Translations under genes and position numbers: made by a program | Shown: positions 6,386-14,284 of the stretch, in pieces | Numbering within the stretch: position 1 is the stretch's first letter | Layout: each line of letters starts with the position of its first letter | Origin: Bdellovibrionaceae bacterium UBA2339 | Lineage (GTDB): Bacteria > Bdellovibrionota > Bdellovibrionia > Bdellovibrionales > JAMPXM01 | Direction: 5' to 3' | Assembly: GCA_002344785.1 (NCBI GenBank) | Contig: DDUL01000037.1 | Span: 219 to 17,347 of the forward strand | DNA: 17,129 bases | The notes under the pieces: generated by a model | Databases searched by the model: none | Seen by the model: the letters and a program-made list of their open reading frames with translations, nothing else | What the model was told of the DNA's origin: nothing

Positions 6386-7656
6386 CTCTCCAGAATCGCC
6401 GCGACTCCCATGCCGCCCGCGGTGCACACCGAAATCAGGCCTCGTTTTCCCGGACCGGCCAATGACAAGGTTTTCGCTAGCGCAGCGACCAAGCGCGCAC
6501 CGGTCGCAGCGAACGGATGTCCGAGCGCCAGTGAGCCGCCGCGAACATTCATCTTCGCGCGATCAATGGAACCCAAGGGTGTCGCGCGACCCAGCACACG
6601 CTGCGAGTACTCGGGCGATTCCCACGCGCGAAGTGTGCAAAGCACTTGGCCGGCGAAGGCTTCGTGAATTTCATAGTAGTCGAAATCTTGCAGTTTCAGT
6701 TTTTGCCGCTCGAGCATCCGGCTCACGGCAATCGCTGGCGCGATCAGTAAGCCCTCACCTTCGACAAAGTCTACGGCTGCGACTTCCATATCGATGAATT
6801 TCGCAAGCTTCGGCCAGCCTCGGCGCTGGGCCTCGTCGCCGCTGGCCAGAAGCACGGCAGCCGAACCATCGGTGAGCGGCGAAGAGTTCCCCGCAGTCAG
6901 TGTCCCCGCCTCGCTTCGATCGAAGGCGGGCTTGAGTTTGGCGAGCTTTTCCAAGGTCGTGTCGCCTCGGACAATTCGATCGCGCTTGAGGCCGCGAAAT
7001 TCGAAGACCAAATCTTCGTAGAAGCCTTCATCATACGCGCGTGCAGCACTTTGATGCGAAGCCAACGCAAGAGCATCCTGCGCGCTTCGTGAAACCTTCC
7101 ACTCTTTCACCATCTTTTCCGTATGCTGTCCCATCGATAGCTTCGTGCGCGGCTCGACGACGGCCGGCAGCCGAGGCTTGAGATCCGCGGGCCGTAGACT
7201 GGCGATGACCGCCAAACGTTCGCCCAAAGTTCTCGCTTGGTTGAGTGCGATGAGTTTTCCAGCCAGTGTTTCGGAAACTTCGATCGGCAAATCCGAATTG
7301 GTGTCGACGCCACCTGCGATTCCCGACTCGATCTGCCCCGCCGCGATTTTCAGAGCGATGAGGCCAGCGGCCTCCAGCGATGTCCCGCAGGCGCGCTGAA
7401 GATTGAACGCCGGGGTCTGCGGATGAAGAGGCGTGCCGAGCACGCACTCGCGCGCGAGATTCCAATTCGATGAAGAGTTCATCACCGCACCGAGGGCCAC
7501 ATCGCCCATCTTCTGACCCTCGAGCTTGAAATGCCGAATCAGATGAAGCAGCGAAGCCGTCATCAAATCTTGCGACTTCACACCCATGTAATCTGTCATC
7601 GACTTCACAAAGGGAACTCGCGCACCACCGACCACAAATACTTCACGCGACGACAT
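6382..7656 (-). CDS. fadI: Acetyl-CoA C-acyltransferase (thiolase), FadI-like
   Basis: Thiolase that cleaves 3-ketoacyl-CoA with CoA in fatty-acid beta-oxidation, in the cytoplasm. Start taken at ATG 7656 (AAGGAG, 7 nt spacing) rather than TTG 7662, giving 424 residues. The nucleophile C90 lies in QRACGTSLEA. H331 lies in HEAFA; FadI-type thiolases have HEAFA where many others have NEAFA. H380 lies in LALGHPFAATGAR and C411 in CTAGGMG. All catalytic elements are present and the length suits FadI, whose usual partner is FadJ (hydratase/dehydrogenase); no fadJ is in the window. It is the last gene of a minus-strand run, 23 bp after the channel gene. Functionally it seems unrelated to its upstream neighbours. 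Thiolase identity is secure; the FadI subtype is less so. Confidence 0.9.
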   Translation of the reverse strand: MSSREVFVVGGARVPFVKSMTDYMGVKSQDLMTASLLHLIRHFKLEGQKMGDVALGAVMNSSSNWNLARECVLGTPLHPQTPAFNLQRACGTSLEAAGLIALKIAAGQIESGIAGGVDTNSDLPIEVSETLAGKLIALNQARTLGERLAVIASLRPADLKPRLPAVVEPRTKLSMGQHTEKMVKEWKVSRSAQDALALASHQSAARAYDEGFYEDLVFEFRGLKRDRIVRGDTTLEKLAKLKPAFDRSEAGTLTAGNSSPLTDGSAAVLLASGDEAQRRGWPKLAKFIDMEVAAVDFVEGEGLLIAPAIAVSRMLERQKLKLQDFDYYEIHEAFAGQVLCTLRAWESPEYSQRVLGRATPLGSIDRAKMNVRGGSLALGHPFAATGARLVAALAKTLSLAGPGKRGLISVCTAGGMGVAAILES

Positions 7657-7679
7657 CTTCAAACTCCTTCGTACAAAAG

Positions 7680-8774
7680 TTAATTCGAGGGCCGGGCTTC
7701 GGTACGCACTTCAAGTTGTGGTTTAGCCAACTCCACGCCGATTTCCCGCAAATTGAGTAGGGCTTGCTCGAGACAACGATCGCCCACAGAAAATTGCGTC
7801 CCATAGTCTTCAACGCAATAAAACACTTTGATGAGCAAGAAATTCTCCGTTGTCTCCATCAGCAAGGCCGCCGGTGCAGGCTCGCGTAAGACTCCCGGCT
7901 GACCGGTGAACGCTCGCAGGAGCGCCGACTTCACCACACCGATGGGAGCCGTGTGCGGCACTCGAAAGCTTTGCTGACGCAAAGGAGGCGAACTTCTCCC
8001 CGCATAGTTGATGATTTGCGCCTGCGCGAGCCAGCGGTTGGGAAGCGTGATGAGTTCATCCGTCGTCGCGCGCAAAAGCACGGAGCGCCAACTCATTTCT
8101 TCGGCGCGGCCGACGATGCGATCGCCACCGCTGCGAACTTCGATCCAATCCCCCAGCTCAAACGGCTTATCAAACTGCAAAGACACGCCGGCAAACAAAT
8201 TGCCGATCGTATCTTGCAATGCCAAGCCGAGAATGATCGAGAGCACGGCACTCGTCGCCAAGATCGGCGTCAGGTCCAAGCGAAAGATCGACGTCAAATA
8301 CCAAGCCGTCGCAATCAAAGAAAACACGAGCGTGAGCATATTCACCAAGAGCAGCGGCACGCCGGCCTTCATGCTGGTGAAAAACAAATACTCGTAAGCG
8401 ATGATTCGCAGCGACTTCACCAAGACGGCCAAGCCCCAAGCGATCGCCACCAAGCCCACGTAAGCCGTCGTCGTCGGTGAAGACCATCCTTCTGCCGAGG
8501 CCCAAGCTAAACTGGAGTACGCCGCATAGAGCGCGATGGCGAGACCGGCATGCAGGCTTAAGTTTTTAAAGTGCGCTTGAAAAATTTTGTGGCGTTCGCG
8601 CGAAACCGCTCGCAGCAAGAGCTTGTAGGCCACCCAAGCCAGCACAACGATCATCAACAAGACGATCGGCGCTTCGCTGTCGAGAATCTGACGGATTCGT
8701 TGCGTGTCCAATAAAGTCGAGCGGAGAAAACCGGAAGGTATCGGGCTTGTCGATGAAACGGAGATGCTTTGCAT
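7680..8774 (-). CDS. MscS-family mechanosensitive ion channel
   Basis: 364 residues, start ATG 8774 with GGAGG 4 nt upstream. Hydrophobic helices fall around 34-54, 73-92, 103-125 and 138-162, followed by the pore helix 168-186. The MscS signature follows: LGLALQDTIGNLFAG (182-196), FDKPFELGDWIEV (201-213), then SWRSVLLRATTDELITLPN (228-246) of the beta domain. A C-terminal alpha/beta domain ends in LEVRTEARPSN. Such inner-membrane channels open on membrane tension and release solutes during osmotic downshock. The gene lies 40 bp downstream of the protease gene and 23 bp upstream of the thiolase, consistent with one transcript. It has more helices than the three of small MscS proteins but is far shorter than the large MscK type. 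Confidence 0.92.
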   Translation of the reverse strand: MQSISVSSTSPIPSGFLRSTLLDTQRIRQILDSEAPIVLLMIVVLAWVAYKLLLRAVSRERHKIFQAHFKNLSLHAGLAIALYAAYSSLAWASAEGWSSPTTTAYVGLVAIAWGLAVLVKSLRIIAYEYLFFTSMKAGVPLLLVNMLTLVFSLIATAWYLTSIFRLDLTPILATSAVLSIILGLALQDTIGNLFAGVSLQFDKPFELGDWIEVRSGGDRIVGRAEEMSWRSVLLRATTDELITLPNRWLAQAQIINYAGRSSPPLRQQSFRVPHTAPIGVVKSALLRAFTGQPGVLREPAPAALLMETTENFLLIKVFYCVEDYGTQFSVGDRCLEQALLNLREIGVELAKPQLEVRTEARPSN

Positions 8775-8814
8775 TCAACCTCCGCTCTCATCCTAGGCTT
8801 TCGAATGAGCCGGA

Positions 8815-10056
8815 TCAATCAGATCTGGCCACATCTTGGTTGTGGGAAGCTTGAATTCGTAGCGCCACGGACCTTCGCCACTGACTGAGACTTGTGCCTG
8901 TGGGCTCGCGCTGCCAAGCCGCCTCACGACGGCGGAGCACTTGCTCTTGATCGAAGAAACGCGCGGTCGCGGTGCGCCCCATCAACCTCGGCTCTCGCGC
9001 TCCACTGACTTCGAGCGCCGCCCGAAGCATCTCTGGACTGGTGTCGAGGTCGCGCTGGCGCAGGTCGGCGATCAGCCGGACCGCCGCCGCCGTCGCCAGG
9101 GCCGTGGCTTGCGAAGTCCCCGTCATCTTGCCCGATCGTCCGCCAGGCAAGGTTGAGATCAAATCTTCGCCGAAGGTCGCAAGCTGCACGCTCGCACGGC
9201 CCCAATTGCTCGTCGGCAGAAGCTCGCGGGCCGAATTCGTCGCCGTGACCGAAATCAAGTTCGGCAAACCATAAGAGGCCGGATAGAACGGAGCTTGGTC
9301 CGCGTCGCTGCCCTCGTTGCCACTGGCTGCGACGACGAGAATTCCGGCCGCATTGGCGGCCCGAAGCGCTGCCAATTCATCTTTGTGTGGCCTCGCCCCG
9401 CCGCCGGAGTAGTTGATGACATCCACTCCGAGCGCGATGGCGCGATGGAAGGCGCGAACCGAATGACGAAGGGCTTCGCCACCGCTGAGACCTTCCTCAT
9501 AGTAGCGAAGCGGGATGAGTTTTAGGTTCTTCACTTTCGCTTCGCGAACAATGAGGCCTGCGATGTGCGTGCCGTGCCCGTGCGGATCATTGGCGCGAGG
9601 CTCGTCGGTCACAAAATCCCAAGCCGAATCACTTTCGATGTACTCGGCGAGCTCGGGATGTTGGCTGTCGATCCCCGTATCGATTACCGCGACTCGGACG
9701 GGTGCGCGCGACTTTTTTGCTTCGCCAGGAGGCTTGGCGGGTTGCTCGTGACGCTGCTGCGGTATTGAATCGGAATTTGGCGGCGTCGTTGTTCGTGGAT
9801 CTGCGGGATGCTGCGGAACAGAGTCGGGTGATCTGAGGCCACGCAACGTCGGCCAGCGAACTGACGACGTCTGCTTTTCGCCTGAAGCTGCGTTGGAGAT
9901 TCCGCCTCTCGTCGCTGACTGCGTGAGCGTCGAGGAAGGCTTCGGGTCCCAATCGGGCCCGAAGCCGACTCCTATTCCAGCTCCGGCCGCTAGGCCGAGA
10001 ATCGAGACGAGGAGGAAGCCGGCCAGATTGAGTTTCTCGTCGTTGGCTTCTTGCAT
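8815..10056 (-). CDS. Subtilisin-like serine protease (S8) with N-terminal membrane anchor
   Basis: 413 residues from ATG 10056 (AAAGGAG, 8 nt spacing); TTG 10062 is only 2 nt from GGAG and unlikely. A hydrophobic helix (about residues 11-32, LAGFLLVSILGLAAGAGIG) is a signal anchor or uncleaved signal peptide. A Pro/Ser/Gln-rich linker follows to about residue 115. The catalytic domain has Asp126 (VAVIDTGID), His161 (HGHGTHIAG), oxyanion Asn247 (ASGNEG) and Ser315 (GTSQAT), a complete triad in the usual order. It should face the periplasm or outside. It begins 2 nt after the stop of the RHS-type gene, so the two are probably translationally coupled; processing of that secreted protein is an attractive but unproven role. 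Confidence 0.92.
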   Translation of the reverse strand: MQEANDEKLNLAGFLLVSILGLAAGAGIGVGFGPDWDPKPSSTLTQSATRGGISNAASGEKQTSSVRWPTLRGLRSPDSVPQHPADPRTTTPPNSDSIPQQRHEQPAKPPGEAKKSRAPVRVAVIDTGIDSQHPELAEYIESDSAWDFVTDEPRANDPHGHGTHIAGLIVREAKVKNLKLIPLRYYEEGLSGGEALRHSVRAFHRAIALGVDVINYSGGGARPHKDELAALRAANAAGILVVAASGNEGSDADQAPFYPASYGLPNLISVTATNSARELLPTSNWGRASVQLATFGEDLISTLPGGRSGKMTGTSQATALATAAAVRLIADLRQRDLDTSPEMLRAALEVSGAREPRLMGRTATARFFDQEQVLRRREAAWQREPTGTSLSQWRRSVALRIQASHNQDVARSD

Positions 10057-10058
10057 AT

Positions 10059-11102
10059 TCAAAACTCCTTTCGAGTGATGAGGGGTGATGGATTTGTTTT
10101 TTGCGATTCGTGTTGGGGTGATTCGGGCCGTGTTGTTTCGGGCCGTGTTGTTTCGGGCTTGGGCGCTAGGGACTGTGGCTCACGAATTTGATCCAGCAAG
10201 CTCTCAAGGTCTCGAGCTGAACCGCGAACCTCCATTGGCCCGCTCTTCATGTCGTATAAAATGCGAGCGGGGTTCGCTTCCGAACCCCGCTTCCACTCCA
10301 AGATCTTTTCGCTCTCTTTGCTGTTTGGGCTTCGCCGAATTCGAAGCTCCTGCCGACCCGACCCGACTTCTCGGACGAAGGATTTCACTTCGTCGCGAGT
10401 CAGATCATACTCGATCTGCCCTGTTTCCCTGTGTGTCCGAGTCCATCTCGACCATCGACGTAAATTCGACCAGCGATCGTAGGCGATCTCCACGCGCTCG
10501 CGACCAGCGTGATGCCAGCCGATCAACTCATCGGCTTGATAGGTGAACTGAATGGCATCCCACCTCTGCACTCGGCCTTCGCCGTTAAAGTCGATCCTCA
10601 ACTCGCGCTGTTCACCGACTCGCACGGCCCAACTCGGCCGCTCAACTTGCGTCGACCTTCTGACTTCAATGCGTCCGTGGGTGCGATTGTCGATGCGGAG
10701 TAGGTCTCCTTGCGCCGAAAAAACTTCGCGGGCCTCATCGGCCCGCGTTCGTTCAAACCCACTCGCTGTCTTTCGCAACCCCGATCCCGCCGCACGCGGA
10801 TCGAGGCTGCGCCCGTCATGCGGGTCGCACCCCCGCAGGCGGTAGCTTTGATCGACATAGACTTCGACTCGAACATCCAGCTCGCTACACCAGCCCACGC
10901 CGAAGATGCCGGTGAAATTCGATTGGCTCGAATAAGTTCGGGCGATGCCGAAGTCATTCGCTTCATAATGCAGGCTCTGCTGAAGTGGGTCGATACGAAC
11001 GATGCTGTGATCTTGCAGATCTTGAGCGTTCAGCGTCGGCGTACAGAGTGTGAAGATGGTGAGAGGGAAGAGAAAATTCAGTGAGGATGGCTTGGCTTTC
11101 AT
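10059..11102 (-). CDS. Secreted RHS/YD-repeat-type protein, short
   Basis: 347 residues with a type I signal peptide (cleavage about residue 26, after TLNA). Residues ~48-80 (FGIARTYSSQSNFTGIFGVGW) match the start of RHS/YD-repeat proteins, where a 'R.Y.S.....G.FG.GW' block (DUF6531-like) opens the beta shell. Degenerate YD repeats are visible further on (e.g. VEIAYDRWSNLRRW). The protein is far shorter than full RHS proteins (over 1000 residues), lacks a recognisable RHS core and toxin end, and finishes in a Pro/Glu/Thr-rich tail with two ETTRP repeats. The start is ATG 11102; GAGG ends 1 nt before it, a poor RBS. It is coupled to the S8 protease gene. It may be a surface or periplasmic protein; a toxin role has no sequence support. 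Confidence 0.7.
   Translation of the reverse strand: MKAKPSSLNFLFPLTIFTLCTPTLNAQDLQDHSIVRIDPLQQSLHYEANDFGIARTYSSQSNFTGIFGVGWCSELDVRVEVYVDQSYRLRGCDPHDGRSLDPRAAGSGLRKTASGFERTRADEAREVFSAQGDLLRIDNRTHGRIEVRRSTQVERPSWAVRVGEQRELRIDFNGEGRVQRWDAIQFTYQADELIGWHHAGRERVEIAYDRWSNLRRWSRWTRTHRETGQIEYDLTRDEVKSFVREVGSGRQELRIRRSPNSKESEKILEWKRGSEANPARILYDMKSGPMEVRGSARDLESLLDQIREPQSLAPKPETTRPETTRPESPQHESQKTNPSPLITRKEF
10124..10158 (-). repeat. 15-bp tandem repeat in the tail of the RHS-type gene
   Basis: Two exact 15-bp units, CGGGCCGTGTTGTTT on the + strand (10124-10138, 10139-10153), plus 5 bases of a third. In the coding frame each unit gives a Pro-Glu-Thr-Thr-Arg type pentapeptide (ETTRPETTRPE). Because the unit is a multiple of three, copy number can change without a frameshift. 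Confidence 0.9.
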
Positions 11103-11139
11103 GCCTCACTACGCTTAAGCAAGACCGTGCCCAGGCGAG

Positions 11140-11197
11140 GACAGCACAATTTGCAGCTGAGCCGATCTCGACGCTCAAGTGTTCAGCGCGTGCTGTC
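11140..11197 (-). promoter_or_regulatory. Inverted repeat in the leader of the RHS-type gene
   Basis: GACAGCAC (11140-11147) and GTGCTGTC (11190-11197) are exact 8-bp reverse complements 42 bp apart, in the ~200 bp between the GGDEF gene and the RHS-type start. A second weaker dyad, ACTGTC/GACAGT, is at 11247-11267; it has no T-run and is not a standard terminator. They could be operator half-sites or a leader structure. No convincing -35/-10 pair was found. Confidence 0.35.
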
Positions 11198-11303
11198 GAA
11201 GTTGTGCGAAGCGAGTGAAGCTAGGCAATTGCGCGAGGCCGCGGCGACTGTCAAAAGTTTAGACAGTGCCACACTGGGACGATTTACTTCAGGGCGAATT
11301 GCA

Positions 11304-12410
11304 TTAGGCCGCTTTGATTCCAACAGGGCCCGCCGACACTGTCCACTTGTTGCGACCGCCGTGCTTGGAATCATAGAGCGCCTGATCCGCGCGCTTGATC
11401 CACTGATCCGCAGTCTCGCCAGCGACCAGCTGAGCGATGCCCATGGAAATGGTGAATCGCAGTTCTTTATCTTCGTGAATGAAAGCCTCGCGACGAATCC
11501 GAGCGAAGACCTCTTCAGCGCGCTTCACCGCGTGTTCGAGCGCATGATCCTGAAGAATGATCGCAAATTCTTCGCCGCCGATGCGCGCGACGAAGTCCGA
11601 CTGGCGCCCGTAGGACTCCTGCAGAACTCGAACACATTCCTTAAGGACGAAGTCGCCGATATCGTGCCCGTAGGTATCGTTGATCTTCTTAAAGAAGTCG
11701 ATATCCAGCATGCACAGCGTGACGTTTCCGCCGCTCACCGCTTGCAGGCTGATCGACTGCTTCACGCGCTCATCGAAGCTCTTGCGATTGAACGCACCGG
11801 TCAAATGATCCGTGTGCACAGCCCGATCGGCTTCGACCAAACGCTTTTTCACCGTATCGAGATTCTTCTTGATCGATGTCATACGCTTGGAGCGACGCTG
11901 ATCTTTCTTCGTCTGATACTCGACGTAGGAGTCGATGAATTCGCGCGACTTAGTCCGCAAGATATCGATCGACTCGCTCTCCACGGCTTCTTTGAGTTGC
12001 CGAAGATGCGATAGCACATCTTTGTCAGCCACGTGCTCGACGCGAGCCTCTTCCGCGAGGTGATCGACGAAGTCCCACAGAATGCCTTTGAAATCTTCAA
12101 AGGTCTTTCGAACATAAGTGTATTCGTCGACTCGATACGTGGAAACAAACTGCCGCAAACGAAACAAAAGCTTCTCCGGATCGGCCTTGGATGACGGCTG
12201 CAAAAGTTCGCGAGCAAACTCGTCGAAGGTTTCGCGCGTCTTACGCACCGGATGGCCTTCGATCTCAACGAGATGTTTGGAGTACACGTCGATCAAATAA
12301 AGCAAGGTGGCGCGCTCATCGCTGAGTTCGTGCTTTTTCTTTCGACGGCGCTCGCCATCTTCACTCTCAAGTCCCAAGGAATCGATGAGTTTATCAATCC
12401 AGGTTTTCAA
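11304..12410 (-). CDS. Diguanylate cyclase (GGDEF domain) with helical N-terminal domain
   Basis: 368 residues. The start is TTG 12410, supported by AGGAGG (12418-12423) with 7 nt spacing; there is no nearby in-frame ATG. Residues 1-195 are helical and highly charged, without membrane segments, so this is a soluble input domain I cannot name; a coiled-coil-like stretch (about 165-195) leads into the GGDEF domain (about 198-360). Key residues: D236 (metal) in LDIDFFKKINDTYGHD, GGEEF at 278-282, and an inhibitory I-site R269-Q-S-D272 exactly five residues before GGEEF. The protein should make cyclic di-GMP from two GTP and be product-inhibited. In Bdellovibrio-type predators such enzymes govern the choice between predatory and free growth; whether that applies here is unknown. 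Confidence 0.93.
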   Translation of the reverse strand: MKTWIDKLIDSLGLESEDGERRRKKKHELSDERATLLYLIDVYSKHLVEIEGHPVRKTRETFDEFARELLQPSSKADPEKLLFRLRQFVSTYRVDEYTYVRKTFEDFKGILWDFVDHLAEEARVEHVADKDVLSHLRQLKEAVESESIDILRTKSREFIDSYVEYQTKKDQRRSKRMTSIKKNLDTVKKRLVEADRAVHTDHLTGAFNRKSFDERVKQSISLQAVSGGNVTLCMLDIDFFKKINDTYGHDIGDFVLKECVRVLQESYGRQSDFVARIGGEEFAIILQDHALEHAVKRAEEVFARIRREAFIHEDKELRFTISMGIAQLVAGETADQWIKRADQALYDSKHGGRNKWTVSAGPVGIKAA

Positions 12411-12417
12411 GGCTGGA

Positions 12418-12423
12418 CCTCCT
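12418..12423 (-). promoter_or_regulatory. Shine-Dalgarno deciding the TTG start of the GGDEF gene
   Basis: The minus strand reads AGGAGG, then 7 nt, then TTG (12410-12408). This near-ideal site is the main reason for accepting a TTG start. Confidence 0.85.
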
Positions 12424-12500
12424 CAAGGCCGCGGCACGGAATTCGTCTCATGTTCTTTTCGGTAAAGCGCGCGCCCACCTCGAGTCCGGCTTATAAGTGT

Positions 12501-12533
12501 GAAAAAGCAAACACCCCCGACTTCCGTCGAGGG
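12501..12533 (-). terminator. Intrinsic terminator of the cysteine-rich lipoprotein gene
   Basis: On the minus strand an 8-bp stem (12533-12526 with 12521-12514, one G-U pair) encloses a GGAA tetraloop and is followed by TGTTTGCTTTTTC. It lies 34 bp after the lipoprotein stop and separates that gene from the GGDEF gene downstream. Confidence 0.85.
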
Positions 12534-12567
12534 CGCGCGCATTGTCATTCAATAAGTTGTTTGGATC

Positions 12568-12876
12568 TTAGCCCGCCGGCTGTTCAGCCTTCGCCTTTTG
12601 ACAGGGGCAATCAGCCTTTGGAGCCTCAGTACCCGCAGCGGCCTTCTTCATTGGACATTGCCCGTCTTTGCACTCGGCCGCATGCGTGTGTCCCTGCTTC
12701 ATCGCACAAGAGTCGCCGCAACCGGCTGCCGACTTGGAATGCGAAGCGCATGCGCTCATGCTGAGGACCGCAAGCAATCCGATTCCAGCAAGCACCATGC
12801 GCAAACTGTTCTTCCACACCGTCGGAAGTTTGAATTGAATTGCGCGAGAGTTTGATTCCGAAATCATTTCTTTCAT
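12568..12876 (-). CDS. Small cysteine-rich lipoprotein
   Basis: 102 residues from ATG 12876 (GGGTGG, 5 nt spacing; an in-frame GTG at 12885 also exists). A basic segment (WKNSLR) and a hydrophobic core (MVLAGIGLLAVL) lead to a lipobox-like SMSAC with C43 as the lipidated residue. The mature part is about 60 residues, rich in Ala, Lys and Cys. Six further Cys sit mostly as pairs: C53/C57, C69/C74 and C90/C92 (CGDSC, CKDGQC, CPC), with HTH between the first two pairs. This pattern suggests metal binding or redox activity at the periplasmic face of a membrane, which is inference. It is a single gene with its own terminator. I do not recognise a named family. Confidence 0.72.
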   Translation of the reverse strand: MKEMISESNSRAIQFKLPTVWKNSLRMVLAGIGLLAVLSMSACASHSKSAAGCGDSCAMKQGHTHAAECKDGQCPMKKAAAGTEAPKADCPCQKAKAEQPAG

Positions 12877-13003
12877 ACGAGCCACCCTGTCTTTCGATGA
12901 GGAACGATCGAAACGATCGCCGAGTACCTAGGAAGTGAATCAAATCGGCTGGCAATTGTCAGCTCGGCAGGCTTGCTCGGCGCAAAGAACTAGACCCTGG
13001 ATT

Positions 13004-14197
13004 TCAACGTGGCACGACGCGATTATTCACGCAGCGATTGCCACCCAAAAGCTGATCGATGCGTTCGCACTCGGCGGTCTTTCGACCTCCGACTTGGCAG
13101 CCGTTAAACTGACACATCAACGAACGCGTTTTCCAAGCACCAATAATGTCACAACCACGCGCCGAGTTCGCATCGTCGTTTCGCAACACGCCCCAGTAGG
13201 ACCCGCTCTGCGTCCCGCCTCGAGCATTGCGAACTCGACCAATCATCAAGGTGTCGCGTTGCCGCAGCTCGCGAGCCAATCGGTTCACCGCACAGCGCGA
13301 GTTCACATGTGGATTCAGCAGCGATTGATTGGTCTCGCCCGGACATGCGTTGGGCTCAAGCTGAAACAGTCCAGTCGCCTGGCCATTCACGGCTTGAGCC
13401 GTTGTGCCCGGATTACAACTCGACTCCGCCGAGGCCATTGACATGAACATCCACACACGAAAGTGCGTCCGTCGAGCTTCATTGAATTGTCCAAACCCAG
13501 GACAATACAAATTCAGATCCGCTTCTTCCCGCTGATAAACCTCGCGATGATTTTCAATCTCATTGAGCAGCGTTCGCCCCCACGGCCCCAGCTCGACTTG
13601 ATCACCTTGCACGCGAATGAACTGATGACACCCGCGACCGAAAGCAGCCTCGGCCTCGCGACCCAAGCGCAGCGCTTCTTCGCCACGATATCGATCATCG
13701 GGCTGCCACCCGGCCTCGTCATTGGCACGATCCGCAGCATCGCGAATCTCACGCAGTCGTCGAGCCTCCGGCGAATCTCCACGCATCATCATGCTGTTCA
13801 TCAAACCCTGCGACATCATCGCGCAAAGCTGCAGCCACATCGCCGTCGACGAAGGCGCCATCATCCCTGGCACACCCGCGCCTGGCGCCGGCGCTGCGGT
13901 TGGCCCCGTCGTCGCCACAGGAACGGCCGTCGTCATTCCACCATCAACGGTCGGCTGGCCCGCGCCGGCCCCGGTCCCACCCGAGATGTCGCCGACACCG
14001 ACTTCCGTCGGCGCTGTATTCGCTGGCGCGATCGCAGCACCTGCACCTGGTGCCACCGCACCAGCCGCGCCTGCGGCGCCACCCACGGCCGCTCCTGCTG
14101 CCGCGGGCACGGGACCACCTGTCATCGCATGCGTGAGCGATGGAATTGAGATCAAGATGACGGCGAGAATCTGGCGATTCAAACGAGTGCTCAGCAT
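13004..14197 (-). CDS. Secreted SLT/lysozyme-fold protein (putative lytic transglycosylase)
   Basis: 397 residues from ATG 14197 (the preceding TTG 14200 is also possible; neither has a clear RBS). There is a signal peptide to about residue 24 (LTHA). An Ala/Gly/Pro/Thr-rich low-complexity region follows to about 117, then a charged helical part (about 140-230). The C-terminal domain has the SLT signature: Glu258 in MSMASAESSCNP, then GQATGLFQLE (273-282). This is the pattern of family-1 lytic transglycosylases, which cleave the MurNAc-GlcNAc bond of peptidoglycan. Many Cys (in AESSC, EPNAC, SRC, GC, LMC, NGC, EC, RC) suggest a disulfide-stabilised periplasmic or secreted enzyme. It is divergent from the GNAT gene, sharing an 87-bp region with a palindrome. 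Confidence 0.8.
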   Translation of the reverse strand: MLSTRLNRQILAVILISIPSLTHAMTGGPVPAAAGAAVGGAAGAAGAVAPGAGAAIAPANTAPTEVGVGDISGGTGAGAGQPTVDGGMTTAVPVATTGPTAAPAPGAGVPGMMAPSSTAMWLQLCAMMSQGLMNSMMMRGDSPEARRLREIRDAADRANDEAGWQPDDRYRGEEALRLGREAEAAFGRGCHQFIRVQGDQVELGPWGRTLLNEIENHREVYQREEADLNLYCPGFGQFNEARRTHFRVWMFMSMASAESSCNPGTTAQAVNGQATGLFQLEPNACPGETNQSLLNPHVNSRCAVNRLARELRQRDTLMIGRVRNARGGTQSGSYWGVLRNDDANSARGCDIIGAWKTRSLMCQFNGCQVGGRKTAECERIDQLLGGNRCVNNRVVPR

Positions 14198-14260
14198 CAA
14201 AGACCATATCGGAACGAGACAGTTAAAAGTTGAAGCTCACCCCTCAGATGTTCTACGATG

Positions 14261-14281
14261 TTTGTCTCAAATTGAGACAAA
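14261..14281. promoter_or_regulatory. Perfect 21-bp palindrome before the GNAT gene (likely operator)
   Basis: TTTGTCTCAA (14261-14270), one base, then TTGAGACAAA (14272-14281): a perfect 10-bp inverted repeat. It ends 3 bp before the GNAT ATG (14285) and occupies the place of its RBS; no Shine-Dalgarno is visible. It also lies 64 bp upstream of the divergent SLT gene. Symmetry and position suit a dimeric repressor site; in RNA it would be a hairpin blocking initiation. The regulator is unknown. Confidence 0.65.
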
Positions 14282-14284
14282 CCT

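Noticed and set aside
7031..7465. 144-codon ORF inside the thiolase gene, same strand
   Set aside because: Arg-rich alternative-frame product with no domain; the thiolase frame contains all catalytic residues.
11040..11045. Lipoprotein Cys (C20) in the RHS-type signal peptide
   Set aside because: The residue before it is Leu, not Gly/Ala/Ser, so it is not a lipobox; a type I site after TLNA fits better.
11127..12014. 295-codon ORF on the + strand
   Set aside because: Antisense to the GGDEF gene, which has a full motif set and strong RBS; an artefact of codon bias.
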